From contig JAISXS010000028.1 in NCBI GenBank assembly GCA_031270385.1, positions 1-9,034 on the forward strand: DNA of 9,034 nucleotides, in the 5' to 3' direction. Source of the DNA: Puniceicoccales bacterium. GTDB taxonomy: Bacteria; Verrucomicrobiota; Verrucomicrobiia; Opitutales; JAIRKQ01. Position numbers and translations under genes: made by a program. This document shows positions 1 through 5,905 of the stretch, piece after piece. Under the pieces are notes generated by a model. It did no database searches, was not told where the DNA came from, and worked only from the letters and a program-made list of their open reading frames with translations. Every line of letters starts with the position of its first letter. Position 1 is the stretch's first letter.

Positions 1-66
1 TTCCTTCGCTCTGTGATTCTCGAAATACTTTACTACCTTTTCCCTCAGATCATTCGAATAGTACAT
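1..66 (-). CDS. IS630-family transposase, N-terminal fragment
   Basis: Only the first 22 codons lie in the window. They read MYYSNDLREKVVKYFEN and onward, which matches the usual opening of IS630-type transposases (M-x-Y-S-x-D-L-R-x-K-V-V), the first helix of the helix-turn-helix DNA-binding region. The catalytic DDE domain would lie beyond the left edge. The ATG at 64-66 follows a purine-rich stretch (AAGAGCGAG), a plausible ribosome binding site, and sits about 50 bp inside the terminal repeat, the normal arrangement for such an element. Whether the gene is intact cannot be seen. The identification rests on a short stretch plus the neighbouring terminal repeat. Confidence 0.7.
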   Translation of the reverse strand, partial: MYYSNDLREKVVKYFENHRAKE

Positions 67-119
67 CTCGCTCTTACCTACTATATTTTCAAACGCCCTC
101 GTCAAGGGGAATTGCTATA
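1..119 (-). mobile_element. IS630-like insertion sequence, 5' end only (runs off the left edge)
   Basis: The element enters from beyond the left edge and ends near 116-119 with the terminal bases TATA. On the minus strand its end begins TATAGCAATTCCCCTTGA and continues into GAGGGCG, followed by about 25 bp and then a transposase start codon. A TA-rich end beside a transposase with an IS630/Tc1-type N-terminus fits the IS630 family, which inserts at TA dinucleotides. The other end lies outside the window, so completeness cannot be judged. Two further copies of this terminal repeat stand alone at 367-393 and 5866-5892. The element interrupts a leader and start codon at 133-188. Confidence 0.7.
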
Positions 120-132
120 CACCATCAAAACT

Positions 133-188
133 CATGTAAGCAAGTTTATAAACATTCGTTCGATTTGCAAGTAATATCGTTTTGTTGC
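133..188 (-). promoter_or_regulatory. Effector-type leader, second copy, broken by the IS
   Basis: On the minus strand this 56-nt stretch runs from GCAACAAAACGATATTAC to a start codon at 133-135. It aligns without gaps to 5906-5961, upstream of the large phosphatase gene, with about 45 of 56 bases the same and identical spacing to the ATG. The most conserved part includes CGATATTACTTGCAAATCG, which carries CGAT/ATCG inverted half-sites, and a TTTATAAA box. The reading frame after the ATG gives only M-S-F-D-G before the IS end is reached at 119. I infer the start of a paralogous gene that the IS has interrupted. Confidence 0.6.
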
Positions 189-190
189 CA

Positions 191-296
191 TATGCAGTCA
201 TCTTTTCCGAGAGAAGCACGTTGTTTCCCATAGAGATGAGAATTTCTCCGCCAAATATCGTTAGATAGGATGCTCTTGTCGAGTGTGACAGCTATA
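191..296 (-). repeat. Small palindromic repeat (MITE-like), full unit
   Basis: About 106 bp bounded by TATG and TATA. The ends are inverted copies of one another (one end GCAGTCATCTTTTCCGAG, the other CTCTTGTCGAGTGTGACAGC in degenerate form). The centre contains GCCAAATATCGTTAGATAGG, the minus-orientation form of the core seen at 8653-8757. The unit lies directly upstream of the interrupted effector-type leader. Confidence 0.65.
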
Positions 297-366
297 TAGC
301 GGTATTCGATAGGAAAATTTCCATTTTTGTGAAATGATAATGCGCTTTTCCCAGGAAGAAGATTAT
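295..366. repeat. Truncated MITE-like repeat
   Basis: Starts in the TATA shared with the unit at 191-296 and ends with GCGCTTTTCCCAGGAAGAAG followed by ATTAT, the usual right-hand terminal repeat of this family. The left terminal repeat is mostly missing. It abuts the solitary IS end at 367-393. Confidence 0.5.
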
Positions 367-393
367 GCGCCTTTGTCAAGGGGAGTTGCCATA
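367..393 (+). repeat. Solitary IS630-type terminal repeat overlapping the fabD stop
   Basis: GCGCCTTTGTCAAGGGGAGT and the following TGCCATA match the end of the left-edge IS (93-119) with few changes and in the same orientation. No transposase or partner repeat is visible beside it. The last codons and TGA stop of fabD (376-378, minus strand) lie inside this repeat. Confidence 0.65.
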
Positions 394-1293
394 ATCAAAA
401 TCATCCATTTTATCGAAATTTTTCACGTTAACGGTTTCGCTAATTTTTTTCATCATCCCACAGAGTGACTTTCCTGGGCCGCATTCCAGGAATTCATCCG
501 CGCCAATGCCAATCGCTGATCGGCAGCACTTTTCGAAAAAGACAGGAGAAATGATTTGTTCGGCTAGTGTTTTCTTGATTTTTGCTGGATCTGAAACGGG
601 TTCCCCGGTGACGTTTGTCAGAGTTGCAACTTTCGGGGGCCTGAGATCGATAGTTTTTAAAAATTTTTCAAATCCAACACATGCGCTTTCCATAAGTCTG
701 CTATGGTATGCTCCGGCTACGTTCAACTGCAACACCCGTCGAAATCGCATCTTTTCAGCAATTTCGTTCGCTGCTTTTATGCTGTTTCTCATTCCCGAAA
801 TGACGATCTGTCCTGGGCAGTTGATGTTTGCCAGTTCCACATTCGTCTCCGCACATAACGTTTCGACGTCCTCACGCGTCCCTCCGATTAGGCATAGCAT
901 TGCGCCATCGGTCTCTTCGCACGCTTTTTGCATCAACCGTCCTCGCTCGGCAACGACCCTCAGGGCAACGTCGAAGTCGAAAACATCCGCTGCCCACAGA
1001 GCGGTCAATTCACCGAGACTCAGCCCGTAGGCAACGCTGTATTTTTTTTTCGTAAATTTTTCCCTAAGTACGACTGTAGCCGCGCAACCATGGACAAATA
1101 GCGCCGGTTGGCAAATTTTGGTCTGCGCGAGAATTTCAAACGGGCCGTCAAAACAAGCATGCAAAAAGCTCGCCCCAAGCAATTTTTCCGCTGCCGCAAA
1201 GATCTCCCTCGCCGAACAACTTCCGTCGCAGAGAGATTGCCCCATTCCGACATACTGGGCCCCCTGCCCCGGAAACACTAAAGCCGTACTCAT
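376..1293 (-). CDS. fabD: Malonyl-CoA:ACP transacylase FabD
   Basis: FabD moves the malonyl group from CoA to acyl carrier protein, supplying the extender unit for type II fatty acid synthesis in the cytoplasm. The 305-residue protein is the usual family length. Visible motifs are FPGQGAQ at 7-13, the nucleophile elbow GLSLGE with Ser92, Arg117 in ERGRL, the catalytic His197 in GAYHSRLM, Gln246 in AEQIISPV and the late ECGPG at 270-274. Ser92 and Arg117 have the same numbering as in E. coli FabD. I place the start at the ATG of MSTALVFPGQG because it fits the family N-terminus; an ATG 33 nt upstream would add an unlike extension. No strong Shine-Dalgarno is visible. The gene lies 88 nt after rpmG on the same strand. 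Its last residues (YGNSP, then stop) are encoded by a solitary IS terminal repeat, so the natural C-terminus has probably been altered slightly. Confidence 0.96.
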   Translation of the reverse strand: MSTALVFPGQGAQYVGMGQSLCDGSCSAREIFAAAEKLLGASFLHACFDGPFEILAQTKICQPALFVHGCAATVVLREKFTKKKYSVAYGLSLGELTALWAADVFDFDVALRVVAERGRLMQKACEETDGAMLCLIGGTREDVETLCAETNVELANINCPGQIVISGMRNSIKAANEIAEKMRFRRVLQLNVAGAYHSRLMESACVGFEKFLKTIDLRPPKVATLTNVTGEPVSDPAKIKKTLAEQIISPVFFEKCCRSAIGIGADEFLECGPGKSLCGMMKKISETVNVKNFDKMDDFDYGNSP

Positions 1294-1381
1294 TTTCAAC
1301 AATCCAACGCGACGACAACCTCCCATGATCGACTGGAAAGACCGACGTCACTCAATTTTTCGCAAAAATTTTGCAAAAGCG

Positions 1382-1552
1382 CTACCCCTTTATTTCGCGA
1401 TGCAGGGTATGCCGCCTTAAAAATTTGTTAAATTTCATTTTTTCAACGCGCTCTGTCTGGACCTTTTTATTGCGCGTAGACATATACCGCGAAACTGGCT
1501 TACCCTCTTTTTTGGCTTCCGTGCATTCTAAAATTATATATTCCCTAGGCAT
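1382..1552 (-). CDS. rpmG: 50S ribosomal protein L33
   Basis: A 56-residue basic protein beginning MPREYIILECTEAKKEGKP, with SRYMSTRNKK in the middle and FLRRHTLHREIKG at the end, closely matching the long form of bacterial L33, a small protein of the large ribosomal subunit. It has a single Cys (residue 10), so it is the zinc-independent form without the paired CXXC motifs. GGAG stands five bases before the ATG (complement CTCC at 1558-1561), a good ribosome binding site. The 56 codons are easily missed by length cut-offs. fabD follows 88 nt downstream on the same strand, so the two may be transcribed together. Confidence 0.93.
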   Translation of the reverse strand: MPREYIILECTEAKKEGKPVSRYMSTRNKKVQTERVEKMKFNKFLRRHTLHREIKG

Positions 1553-1571
1553 AACATCTCCGACTCACTGT

Positions 1572-1600
1572 CAGATAAATTTTGCCAACTAAAAACTCAA
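1572..1600 (-). promoter_or_regulatory. Possible promoter for rpmG-fabD
   Basis: On the minus strand TTGAGT (complement at 1595-1600) is followed after 17 bp by TATCTG (complement at 1572-1577). This would start transcription about 13 nt before the rpmG ATG, just upstream of its GGAG. The -10 box is a weak match, so the call is tentative. Confidence 0.25.
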
Positions 1601-1617
1601 CAAAATTTTTTAATTGA

Positions 1618-1695
1618 GGGAAAAATTATTTCCAGGTGTTGGTGCATTTACGGCGAGAAGTGGTGGACTTGGCCAAGCGCATCCACAAAAATTAG
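1618..1695 (+). pseudogene. Possible C-terminal remnant of an unknown gene
   Basis: Between a TGA at 1615 and a TAG at 1693-1695 a short plus-strand frame reads KNYFQVLVHLRREVVDLAKR and then IHKN. The composition (regular hydrophobic spacing, LRREVVDLAKR) looks like a real protein helix and differs from the AT-rich repeats next to it. There is no start codon with a ribosome binding site and no longer frame upstream. I do not recognise the family, and it could be chance. Confidence 0.2.
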
Positions 1696-1705
1696 AATAA
1701 GGTGT

Positions 1706-1787
1706 TCTGTAGTTGTTTTGTTTGAGAAAAGCATTTTGTCTAACGATATTTATAGTCGTCTTGCTTGAAAAAAGCATTCTATCTATA
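1706..1787. repeat. Two truncated MITE-like repeats in tandem
   Basis: TGTAGTTGTTTTGTTTGAGA at 1706 leads into the core bases TCTAACGATATT and is cut at TATA (1751-1754). A second left end, TATAGTCGTCTTGCTTGAAA, starts there and is cut again at TATA (1784-1787). Each piece is a left terminal repeat with little or no interior, as if later copies had inserted at TA sites within it. Confidence 0.55.
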
Positions 1788-1893
1788 GCCGTCACACTCA
1801 GCAAAGGCATCTTATCCAACGATATTTGGTGGGGGAGTTCTCTTTTTTATAATTATAAAGAAAAGCACGCCCTTCTCAGGCGAAATAGCTATA
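1784..1893 (+). repeat. MITE-like repeat, full unit
   Basis: About 110 bp from TATA to TATA. The left end is a degenerate TATAGCCGTCACACTCAGCA, the core has CCAACGATATTTGG, and the right end is GCCCTTCTCAGGCGAAATAG followed by CTATA. Between core and right end is an AT-rich palindromic stretch (TTTTTTATAATTATAAAG) not seen in the other copies. Confidence 0.55.
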
Positions 1894-1964
1894 ACGGTGC
1901 TTAGCAGAAAAATTCCCGTTTTTTTGGAATGGAGAGTGTGCTTTTCTCGGGGAAGATGACTATA
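1890..1964 (+). repeat. MITE-like repeat, left end truncated
   Basis: Shares TATA with the previous unit, lacks most of the left terminal repeat, and keeps the core GCAGAAAAATTCCCGTTTTT and the right end GTGCTTTTCTCGGGGAAGAT followed by GACTATA. Confidence 0.6.
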
Positions 1965-1972
1965 TTTTTGTC

Positions 1973-2068
1973 CATAGCTGTTTCATTTGAGAAGGGCGTG
2001 CTTTCTAAGGAAAATTTTCCTGTCAAATATCATTGAATAGGATGCTCTCGTCGGGTGTGAGGGCTATA
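1973..2068 (-). repeat. MITE-like repeat, full unit, opposite orientation
   Basis: Runs from CATAGCTGTTTCATTTGAGA to GTGTGAGGGCTATA. The core reads CCTGTCAAATATCATTGAAT, the reverse form of the core at 8653-8757. Confidence 0.6.
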
Positions 2069-2170
2069 GTTGTTTTGCCTGAAAAGGGCATACTATTTTT
2101 CATAAAAATAGAAATTTTTTCGTTAAATATCGTCGAATGGAATGCCTTTTTCGGGTAAAATGATTATATA
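2065..2170 (-). repeat. MITE-like repeat, full unit, just downstream of the MalQ-like gene
   Basis: Begins in the TATA shared with the previous unit (TATAGTTGTTTTGCCTGAAA), has the core CGTTAAATATCGTCGAATGG and ends GCCTTTTTCGGGTAAAATGA then TTATA. It ends about 10 bp beyond the stop codon of the MalQ-like gene. Its inverted ends could fold in that transcript and act as a terminator, although no oligo-T run of the classical kind follows. Confidence 0.6.
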
Positions 2171-2179
2171 ACAATTTTA

Positions 2180-3628
2180 TTATCGTTTTTTTATGATGTT
2201 CCTGAAGAAATCGATGACCTTCTCCTTCGTCCCATTTTTCGGAGGAGAAATGATTTTCCCCGTTTTAATTTTTGTATCCCCTGGAATCGTCCTACGTTTC
2301 ACTGGATTTTGCCCCCTCACAAATGAGGTAAATGCTTGGCAGCATTCCTGTGGGTTAGTCACCACATCCGAGCGTTCCATAGCGCTACAAATCTCGTCGA
2401 AGTGCAAGATGCACAATTTATAATTGCTGGTTTTGAAAATCGTTAGACAAGACACAAGTCGCGCCATGGAAACATTTTGCGGCATTTGCAATTTTCCGAT
2501 CTTTCTGTTACAAGAAGGGCTAGATATGGCAAAAATTTCGCGATTCAAGTCGTAGGCGCCAGAACTGTGGACATGTGGTTCGCCATCGATCAGTACCTGT
2601 AGTATGCGGTGACGCTTGGATGCAACTTCGTTTGCCGGCAACAGCGGCTCGTTGAAGTCGGAGAGGTATGGAAAATTGTTGAAATGGGAATCCATGTACT
2701 CGAAAAATGGTTCGATCGGCAGGTTTACCCACCGGCCGCGCTCCGGATTCACTTCTTCGCGTGCAATTTCCCAATATTGAAAAATCGAATGTCCGTTTAT
2801 CAAAAACACCGCGTCGAACATTCCCTGGCAATTTGAAAACATGTGCCCGAAAAACTCGTAGTTACTGCTGCGCAGACTACTAACCCTATGCGGAACTTTC
2901 GTTGTCTTTATGCCATCTTTGCATATTCTGCTGGGGGGTAATCCGGCGAATACAGTCGCCCTCGGTGTATCGTTCATGAAAAACGATTTTTGATTTTCCC
3001 AGACGTCCGTCGATATTTCTTCGCACAAAACATCGCAGTCGCCGCAGAGGAATATGCCAGCCTTGTTTGCGATATCTTTTATCAACTTCAATTGCTTGCG
3101 CGCAAAAAATTGCAGGACCTTGTTCCTAAGGATGTGAGTGGATAGCTGTTTTCTGACGATTTCCGCGATCCTCCTGTTGTACGTTCTTAGAATGTGCGGC
3201 CATTTCGAAAAGTCATTTGTCTCTATCTGCTCGGAAAGTGCACAAAACAGTGCGTATCCGTTCAACCAGTGTCCGTTGACGTCGCAAAATCCTCCGAATT
3301 CTGGCCGAAGTTTGTGCATTTTCTGGTCGCGGAAAAATTTCATTGCAAAGTTGGTGGCCTCACTGTGTGGGAAATTTTCGTTGAAAACGGCAGCTGTCAA
3401 GACACTGTCATCGATTGCAAACGACGAGATCGGCTTGCCGTTTATGCGCGCAAAGATTTCGCCAATGTTTAAAAATTTTATTCCGCAGCCGCTGAGGAAT
3501 GCCATCAAATTTTCGATGCTTTTCACCGTCGAAAACAGTGCAATGTTGTCCAACATATCGAGGCGAACACCCAGTGCCTTCCCGCTGACGCCTAAGAATT
3601 TGACGAAGACTGAACGCGGATTAACCAT
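2180..3628 (-). CDS. MalQ-related (4-alpha-glucanotransferase family) protein, probably catalytically dead
   Basis: The 482-residue protein resembles amylomaltase/MalQ (glycoside hydrolase family 77) along its length, at low similarity. Recognisable blocks are FCDVNGHWLNGYALFCAL (114-131), the MalQ-like stretch IFLCGDCDVLCEEISTDVW (192-210, cf. DIPIFVAxDSADVW), TVFAGLPPSR (225-234) and YWEIAREEVNPERGRWV (285-301). The three catalytic positions appear lost: where MalQ has R-I-D-H-F-R with the nucleophile Asp, this protein has FLINGHS with Asn278; the AEDLG acid/base Glu lies opposite YLSDFNE (321-327); and the THDN Asp lies opposite ISSPSC (368-373). The last 40 residues are basic and unlike the family end. 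The ATG overlaps the rpiB stop by 8 nt, so it is the third gene of a coupled operon. I infer a pseudoenzyme or decaying gene whose frame is still open; its role is unknown. Confidence 0.75.
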   Translation of the reverse strand: MVNPRSVFVKFLGVSGKALGVRLDMLDNIALFSTVKSIENLMAFLSGCGIKFLNIGEIFARINGKPISSFAIDDSVLTAAVFNENFPHSEATNFAMKFFRDQKMHKLRPEFGGFCDVNGHWLNGYALFCALSEQIETNDFSKWPHILRTYNRRIAEIVRKQLSTHILRNKVLQFFARKQLKLIKDIANKAGIFLCGDCDVLCEEISTDVWENQKSFFMNDTPRATVFAGLPPSRICKDGIKTTKVPHRVSSLRSSNYEFFGHMFSNCQGMFDAVFLINGHSIFQYWEIAREEVNPERGRWVNLPIEPFFEYMDSHFNNFPYLSDFNEPLLPANEVASKRHRILQVLIDGEPHVHSSGAYDLNREIFAISSPSCNRKIGKLQMPQNVSMARLVSCLTIFKTSNYKLCILHFDEICSAMERSDVVTNPQECCQAFTSFVRGQNPVKRRTIPGDTKIKTGKIISPPKNGTKEKVIDFFRNIIKKR

Positions 3629-4073
3629 GATACATCATATTTTCAAGCATACCTATTTTTCCGAGGCGTTGTAAGTGTCGCGGCTCAAATTCGGTCTGCA
3701 AAAAGGCGTTGATTATATTCTTTGCTTTTTTTAAGTCCACAAAATTCGATCCCAGACACAAAATGTTGGCATCATTGTGCTCACGGGCAAGGCGTGCGAC
3801 CTCAAGATCCCAGCAATTGGCGGCGCGAACACCGCGTATCTTGTTGGCAGCTACGCACATACCGGTGCCACTCTTGCAAATTAAAATACCAAATTTAGTT
3901 TTGTTTGATGCTACATCCTTCGCCACACGCGTTGCATAGTCCGGATAATCGACAGCCTCATCCCTTGAAAACGCACCGTAGTAAAGAATGTCGGTGTTAT
4001 TTTCTCCCAACCACCTTATTAGGGACATGGCCAAATCATGGCCAGCATGGTCGTTCCCAATACTAAGTTTCAT
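3621..4073 (-). CDS. rpiB: Ribose-5-phosphate isomerase B
   Basis: RpiB interconverts ribose 5-phosphate and ribulose 5-phosphate in the non-oxidative pentose phosphate pathway. The 150-residue length is typical. Visible features are the N-terminal GNDHAG (6-11, substrate-binding Asp8-His9), VDYPDYA (41-47), Cys66 in ILICKSGTGM, the AANKIRGVRAA block (75-85) and His99 in REHNDANILCLGSN. Cys66 and His99 sit at the same numbers as the E. coli catalytic residues. The phosphate/anion loop reads CKSGTGM instead of the common CGTGIGM, a conservative variant of equal length. The ATG overlaps the upstream phosphatase gene by 11 nt and the stop overlaps the MalQ-like start by 8 nt, indicating translational coupling. 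No separate rpiA is seen in the window. Confidence 0.95.
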   Translation of the reverse strand: MKLSIGNDHAGHDLAMSLIRWLGENNTDILYYGAFSRDEAVDYPDYATRVAKDVASNKTKFGILICKSGTGMCVAANKIRGVRAANCWDLEVARLAREHNDANILCLGSNFVDLKKAKNIINAFLQTEFEPRHLQRLGKIGMLENMMYHG

Positions 4074-4533
4074 TCCAATCCGTTAAAAATTTTAAAATTG
4101 AATCCATGGCGGAATTAATTTCATCGCGCACACGTTCATAGTCTTTGGAATTGCCGAAGAATGGATCGGCAATGTCCTTATTTTCACAGTTGAGAAACTC
4201 CTTTAGCAAAAAAGATTTTTTTTCCACCTTTTTAAAATTTGACAAAACAAATTTTTTGTGTTCCTCGGTCAGGCAAAAGATTACATCCGCCGAATCGAAA
4301 ATTTTCTGTGTTGCCAGACGAGTGGAATGGTTCGAAATGTCCGGACTAAAATCCTTCATCGCATTTATGGCAAGTGTGGTGGCCGGAAATTTTTCGCTTG
4401 TGGCAATGCCAACTGATCCGATGTTGAACTTATCAGCAATTCCAGCTTTGCGCACTGCCGACTTCAGCAAATATTCCGCCATCGGACTCCTACACGTGTT
4501 GCCAGAGCATACAAATATCACACATTTCTTCAT
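4063..4533 (-). CDS. Low-molecular-weight protein phosphatase, YwlE-like (possible protein-arginine phosphatase)
   Basis: A 156-residue low-molecular-weight phosphatase. The catalytic P-loop C-X5-R-S is at 9-16 (CSGNTCRS), followed by PMAEYLL as in bacterial members, and the general-acid Asp123 is in DIADPF. The Thr at position five of the loop (Cys-Ser-Gly-Asn-Thr) is the residue that marks protein-arginine phosphatases such as B. subtilis YwlE; ordinary tyrosine phosphatases of this fold usually have a larger aliphatic residue there. B. subtilis also has ywlE next to rpiB (ywlF), the order seen here. The start chosen is the ATG of MKKCVIFVCSGN; an upstream ATG at 4653 would add 40 unlike residues. 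GGGGG stands very close to the ATG. The gene opens the coupled operon with rpiB and the MalQ-like gene. No arginine kinase gene is visible, so the substrate remains open. Confidence 0.9.
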   Translation of the reverse strand: MKKCVIFVCSGNTCRSPMAEYLLKSAVRKAGIADKFNIGSVGIATSEKFPATTLAINAMKDFSPDISNHSTRLATQKIFDSADVIFCLTEEHKKFVLSNFKKVEKKSFLLKEFLNCENKDIADPFFGNSKDYERVRDEINSAMDSILKFLTDWNET

Positions 4534-4723
4534 ATCCCCCGACGCGACCGCTCCATTGTTCAAAATAAAAAAAATTTGCAAACATAAAAATAAATCAGTT
4601 TTGATGGCCTGGAGTTGCTTGGGGCTGCACGCAGTGGAAAATTTTTCTGCCATTGTACCAGTTTCTATTTTTCCATCGATTTGCTTAGTGGAAAATTGGA
4701 GTTGAAAAATTTAGCAGTTTCAT
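4534..4723. other. Divergent intergenic region between the ywlE-like gene and pntAA
   Basis: About 190 bp of AT-rich sequence from which the phosphatase operon reads left and pntAA reads right. It must hold both promoters if neither gene is read from farther away. I see no convincing -35/-10 pair in either direction; TACAAT on the minus strand (complement near 4655-4660) is the best single box. No repeat unit of the MITE-like family is present. Confidence 0.4.
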
Positions 4724-5833
4724 TTGCCTGCAATTGTGCAGACAATTTTTTGCCCGAAAGAGACATCAAGTGGCGAAAATAGGGCGGCGACGGTTCCAAA
4801 GGTCGTGGCGAAGTTTTGCTCGCTCGGGCTTTCCGTGTTAGTGGAGAAAGCCATCGGTAAGAAGATAGGGATAGCTGATGACGAGTATTTTTCCGCTGGT
4901 GCGAATGTTGTCGACGGCTTCCGTGCCGGGGCTTCCGAAGCCGACGTAGTTATTGGCGTCAAATGTCCGGCACATGAAAAAATCGTGAAAATAAAGCGTG
5001 GGGCAACCCACATCAGCTTTTTGGACAGGAACATACATCACGCAGAAGTTGAAGCTTTTACGTCAGCCGGTGTTTCGATGATTAGTTTGGGGATGATTCC
5101 TCGCATAGCGGTTGCCCAGAAGTTTGATGCTTTGAGCTCGCAGGCTAGTCTGGCTGGATACGCCGCGGTTTTGATGGCTGCGACGCATACTTCCACGGCA
5201 TTTCCGATGATGATGACACCAGCGGGGACAATTCATCCGGCAAATGTGTTCGTAGTCGGAATCGGTGTAGCGGGCTTGCAGGCAATCGCCACCGCAAAAC
5301 GTCTTGGTGCACGGGTCGAAGCGTTTGATCCCCGGCCGGAGACGGAAGAACAAGCGAGGTCTCTCGGTGCAAAATTTTTGAAAATAGAGATTGGGGAAAC
5401 TCGGCAAACGAAACAGGGGTATGCACGGGAGTTGACGGAGGAGCAAATTCAAAAGCAGAGATTGGCAATGATATCAGCGTGCAATCGTGCCGATGTTGTC
5501 ATTACGACCGCGAAAGTTTTCGGAGGAAAAGCACCGATTCTTGTGACAAAGGAAATGCTTGACGAGATCGATACGAAAACACTTTTTGTCGACATGGCTG
5601 TGGCAGCCGGTGGAAATGTTGAAGGTTCCGTTGGTGGGAAATTAACGATATGCAACGGCCACATAAAGGTTCTCGGAATTTCGGAGGCGGAACAATTGGT
5701 GGCCTATACGGCATCCCAGGTTTTCGCGGAGAATATGTATAATTTCGTAGAGCATTTCTATGACAGGGAAACCAAGAGAATAATATTTTCTCCGACGGAT
5801 GCCATAATCTCAAAGTGTTTGCTCAAGATTTAA
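4724..5833 (+). CDS. pntAA: NAD(P) transhydrogenase alpha subunit, part 1 (domain I, NAD(H)-binding)
   Basis: The proton-translocating transhydrogenase passes hydride between NAD(H) and NADP(H) at the membrane; this subunit is the soluble NAD(H)-binding domain I of the split form. The 369-residue length fits PntAA. Features include PKETSSGENRAATVPKVV (11-28) from the AlaDh/PNT N-terminal domain, FDALSSQASLAGY (134-146), the Rossmann loop GIGVAG (179-184) with AFDPRPETEEQ (200-210), and QGYARELTEEQ (231-241). The start is uncertain: TTG at 4724 has no clear ribosome binding site, and GTG at 4736 would give a N-terminus nearer the family norm. A functional enzyme also needs PntAB and PntB (membrane and NADP(H) domains), normally encoded directly downstream. 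Here an IS terminal repeat begins 33 nt after the stop and an unrelated effector gene follows, so the operon is broken or the partners lie elsewhere. Alanine dehydrogenase is a less likely alternative, given the PNT-type DALSSQ segment and C-terminus. Confidence 0.9.
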   Translation: MPAIVQTIFCPKETSSGENRAATVPKVVAKFCSLGLSVLVEKAIGKKIGIADDEYFSAGANVVDGFRAGASEADVVIGVKCPAHEKIVKIKRGATHISFLDRNIHHAEVEAFTSAGVSMISLGMIPRIAVAQKFDALSSQASLAGYAAVLMAATHTSTAFPMMMTPAGTIHPANVFVVGIGVAGLQAIATAKRLGARVEAFDPRPETEEQARSLGAKFLKIEIGETRQTKQGYARELTEEQIQKQRLAMISACNRADVVITTAKVFGGKAPILVTKEMLDEIDTKTLFVDMAVAAGGNVEGSVGGKLTICNGHIKVLGISEAEQLVAYTASQVFAENMYNFVEHFYDRETKRIIFSPTDAIISKCLLKI

Positions 5834-5865
5834 GCATCTCGGTTGGTAGCGACATTTCTGTTTTA

Positions 5866-5892
5866 GGCGCCCTTATCAAGGGGAATTACTAT
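5866..5892 (+). repeat. Solitary IS630-type terminal repeat between pntAA and the effector
   Basis: GGCGCCCTTATCAAGGGGAA and the following TTACTAT match the IS end at 93-119 and the solitary copy at 367-393, in the same orientation. No transposase or opposite end lies in the adjacent bases. CCCTT-ATC-AAGGG could form a short hairpin in the pntAA transcript. The place marks a likely junction where the rest of the pnt operon is missing. Confidence 0.65.
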
Positions 5893-5905
5893 GGTTGGTT
5901 GTCAA

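Noticed and set aside
1294..1326. Upstream ATG for fabD
   Set aside because: It adds MGGCRRVGLLK, unlike FabD N-termini; the GGAGG there lies inside the would-be coding start, not before it.
1600..1700. tRNA or other small RNA gene in the GC-richer patch
   Set aside because: No T-loop GTTCRA box, CCA end or cloverleaf pairing could be found on either strand.
1706..2170. CRISPR array
   Set aside because: Units are about 105 bp, palindromic, in both orientations and without unique spacers of constant length; no cas genes are near.
3138..3674. Plus-strand open frame of 178 codons opposite the MalQ-like and rpiB genes
   Set aside because: It is antisense to genes with recognisable protein families and has no motif or ribosome binding site of its own.
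4534..4653. Forty-residue N-terminal extension of the phosphatase
   Set aside because: The family starts directly before the V-F-V-C-S-G-N loop; the extension has no family likeness and would fill the divergent promoter region.
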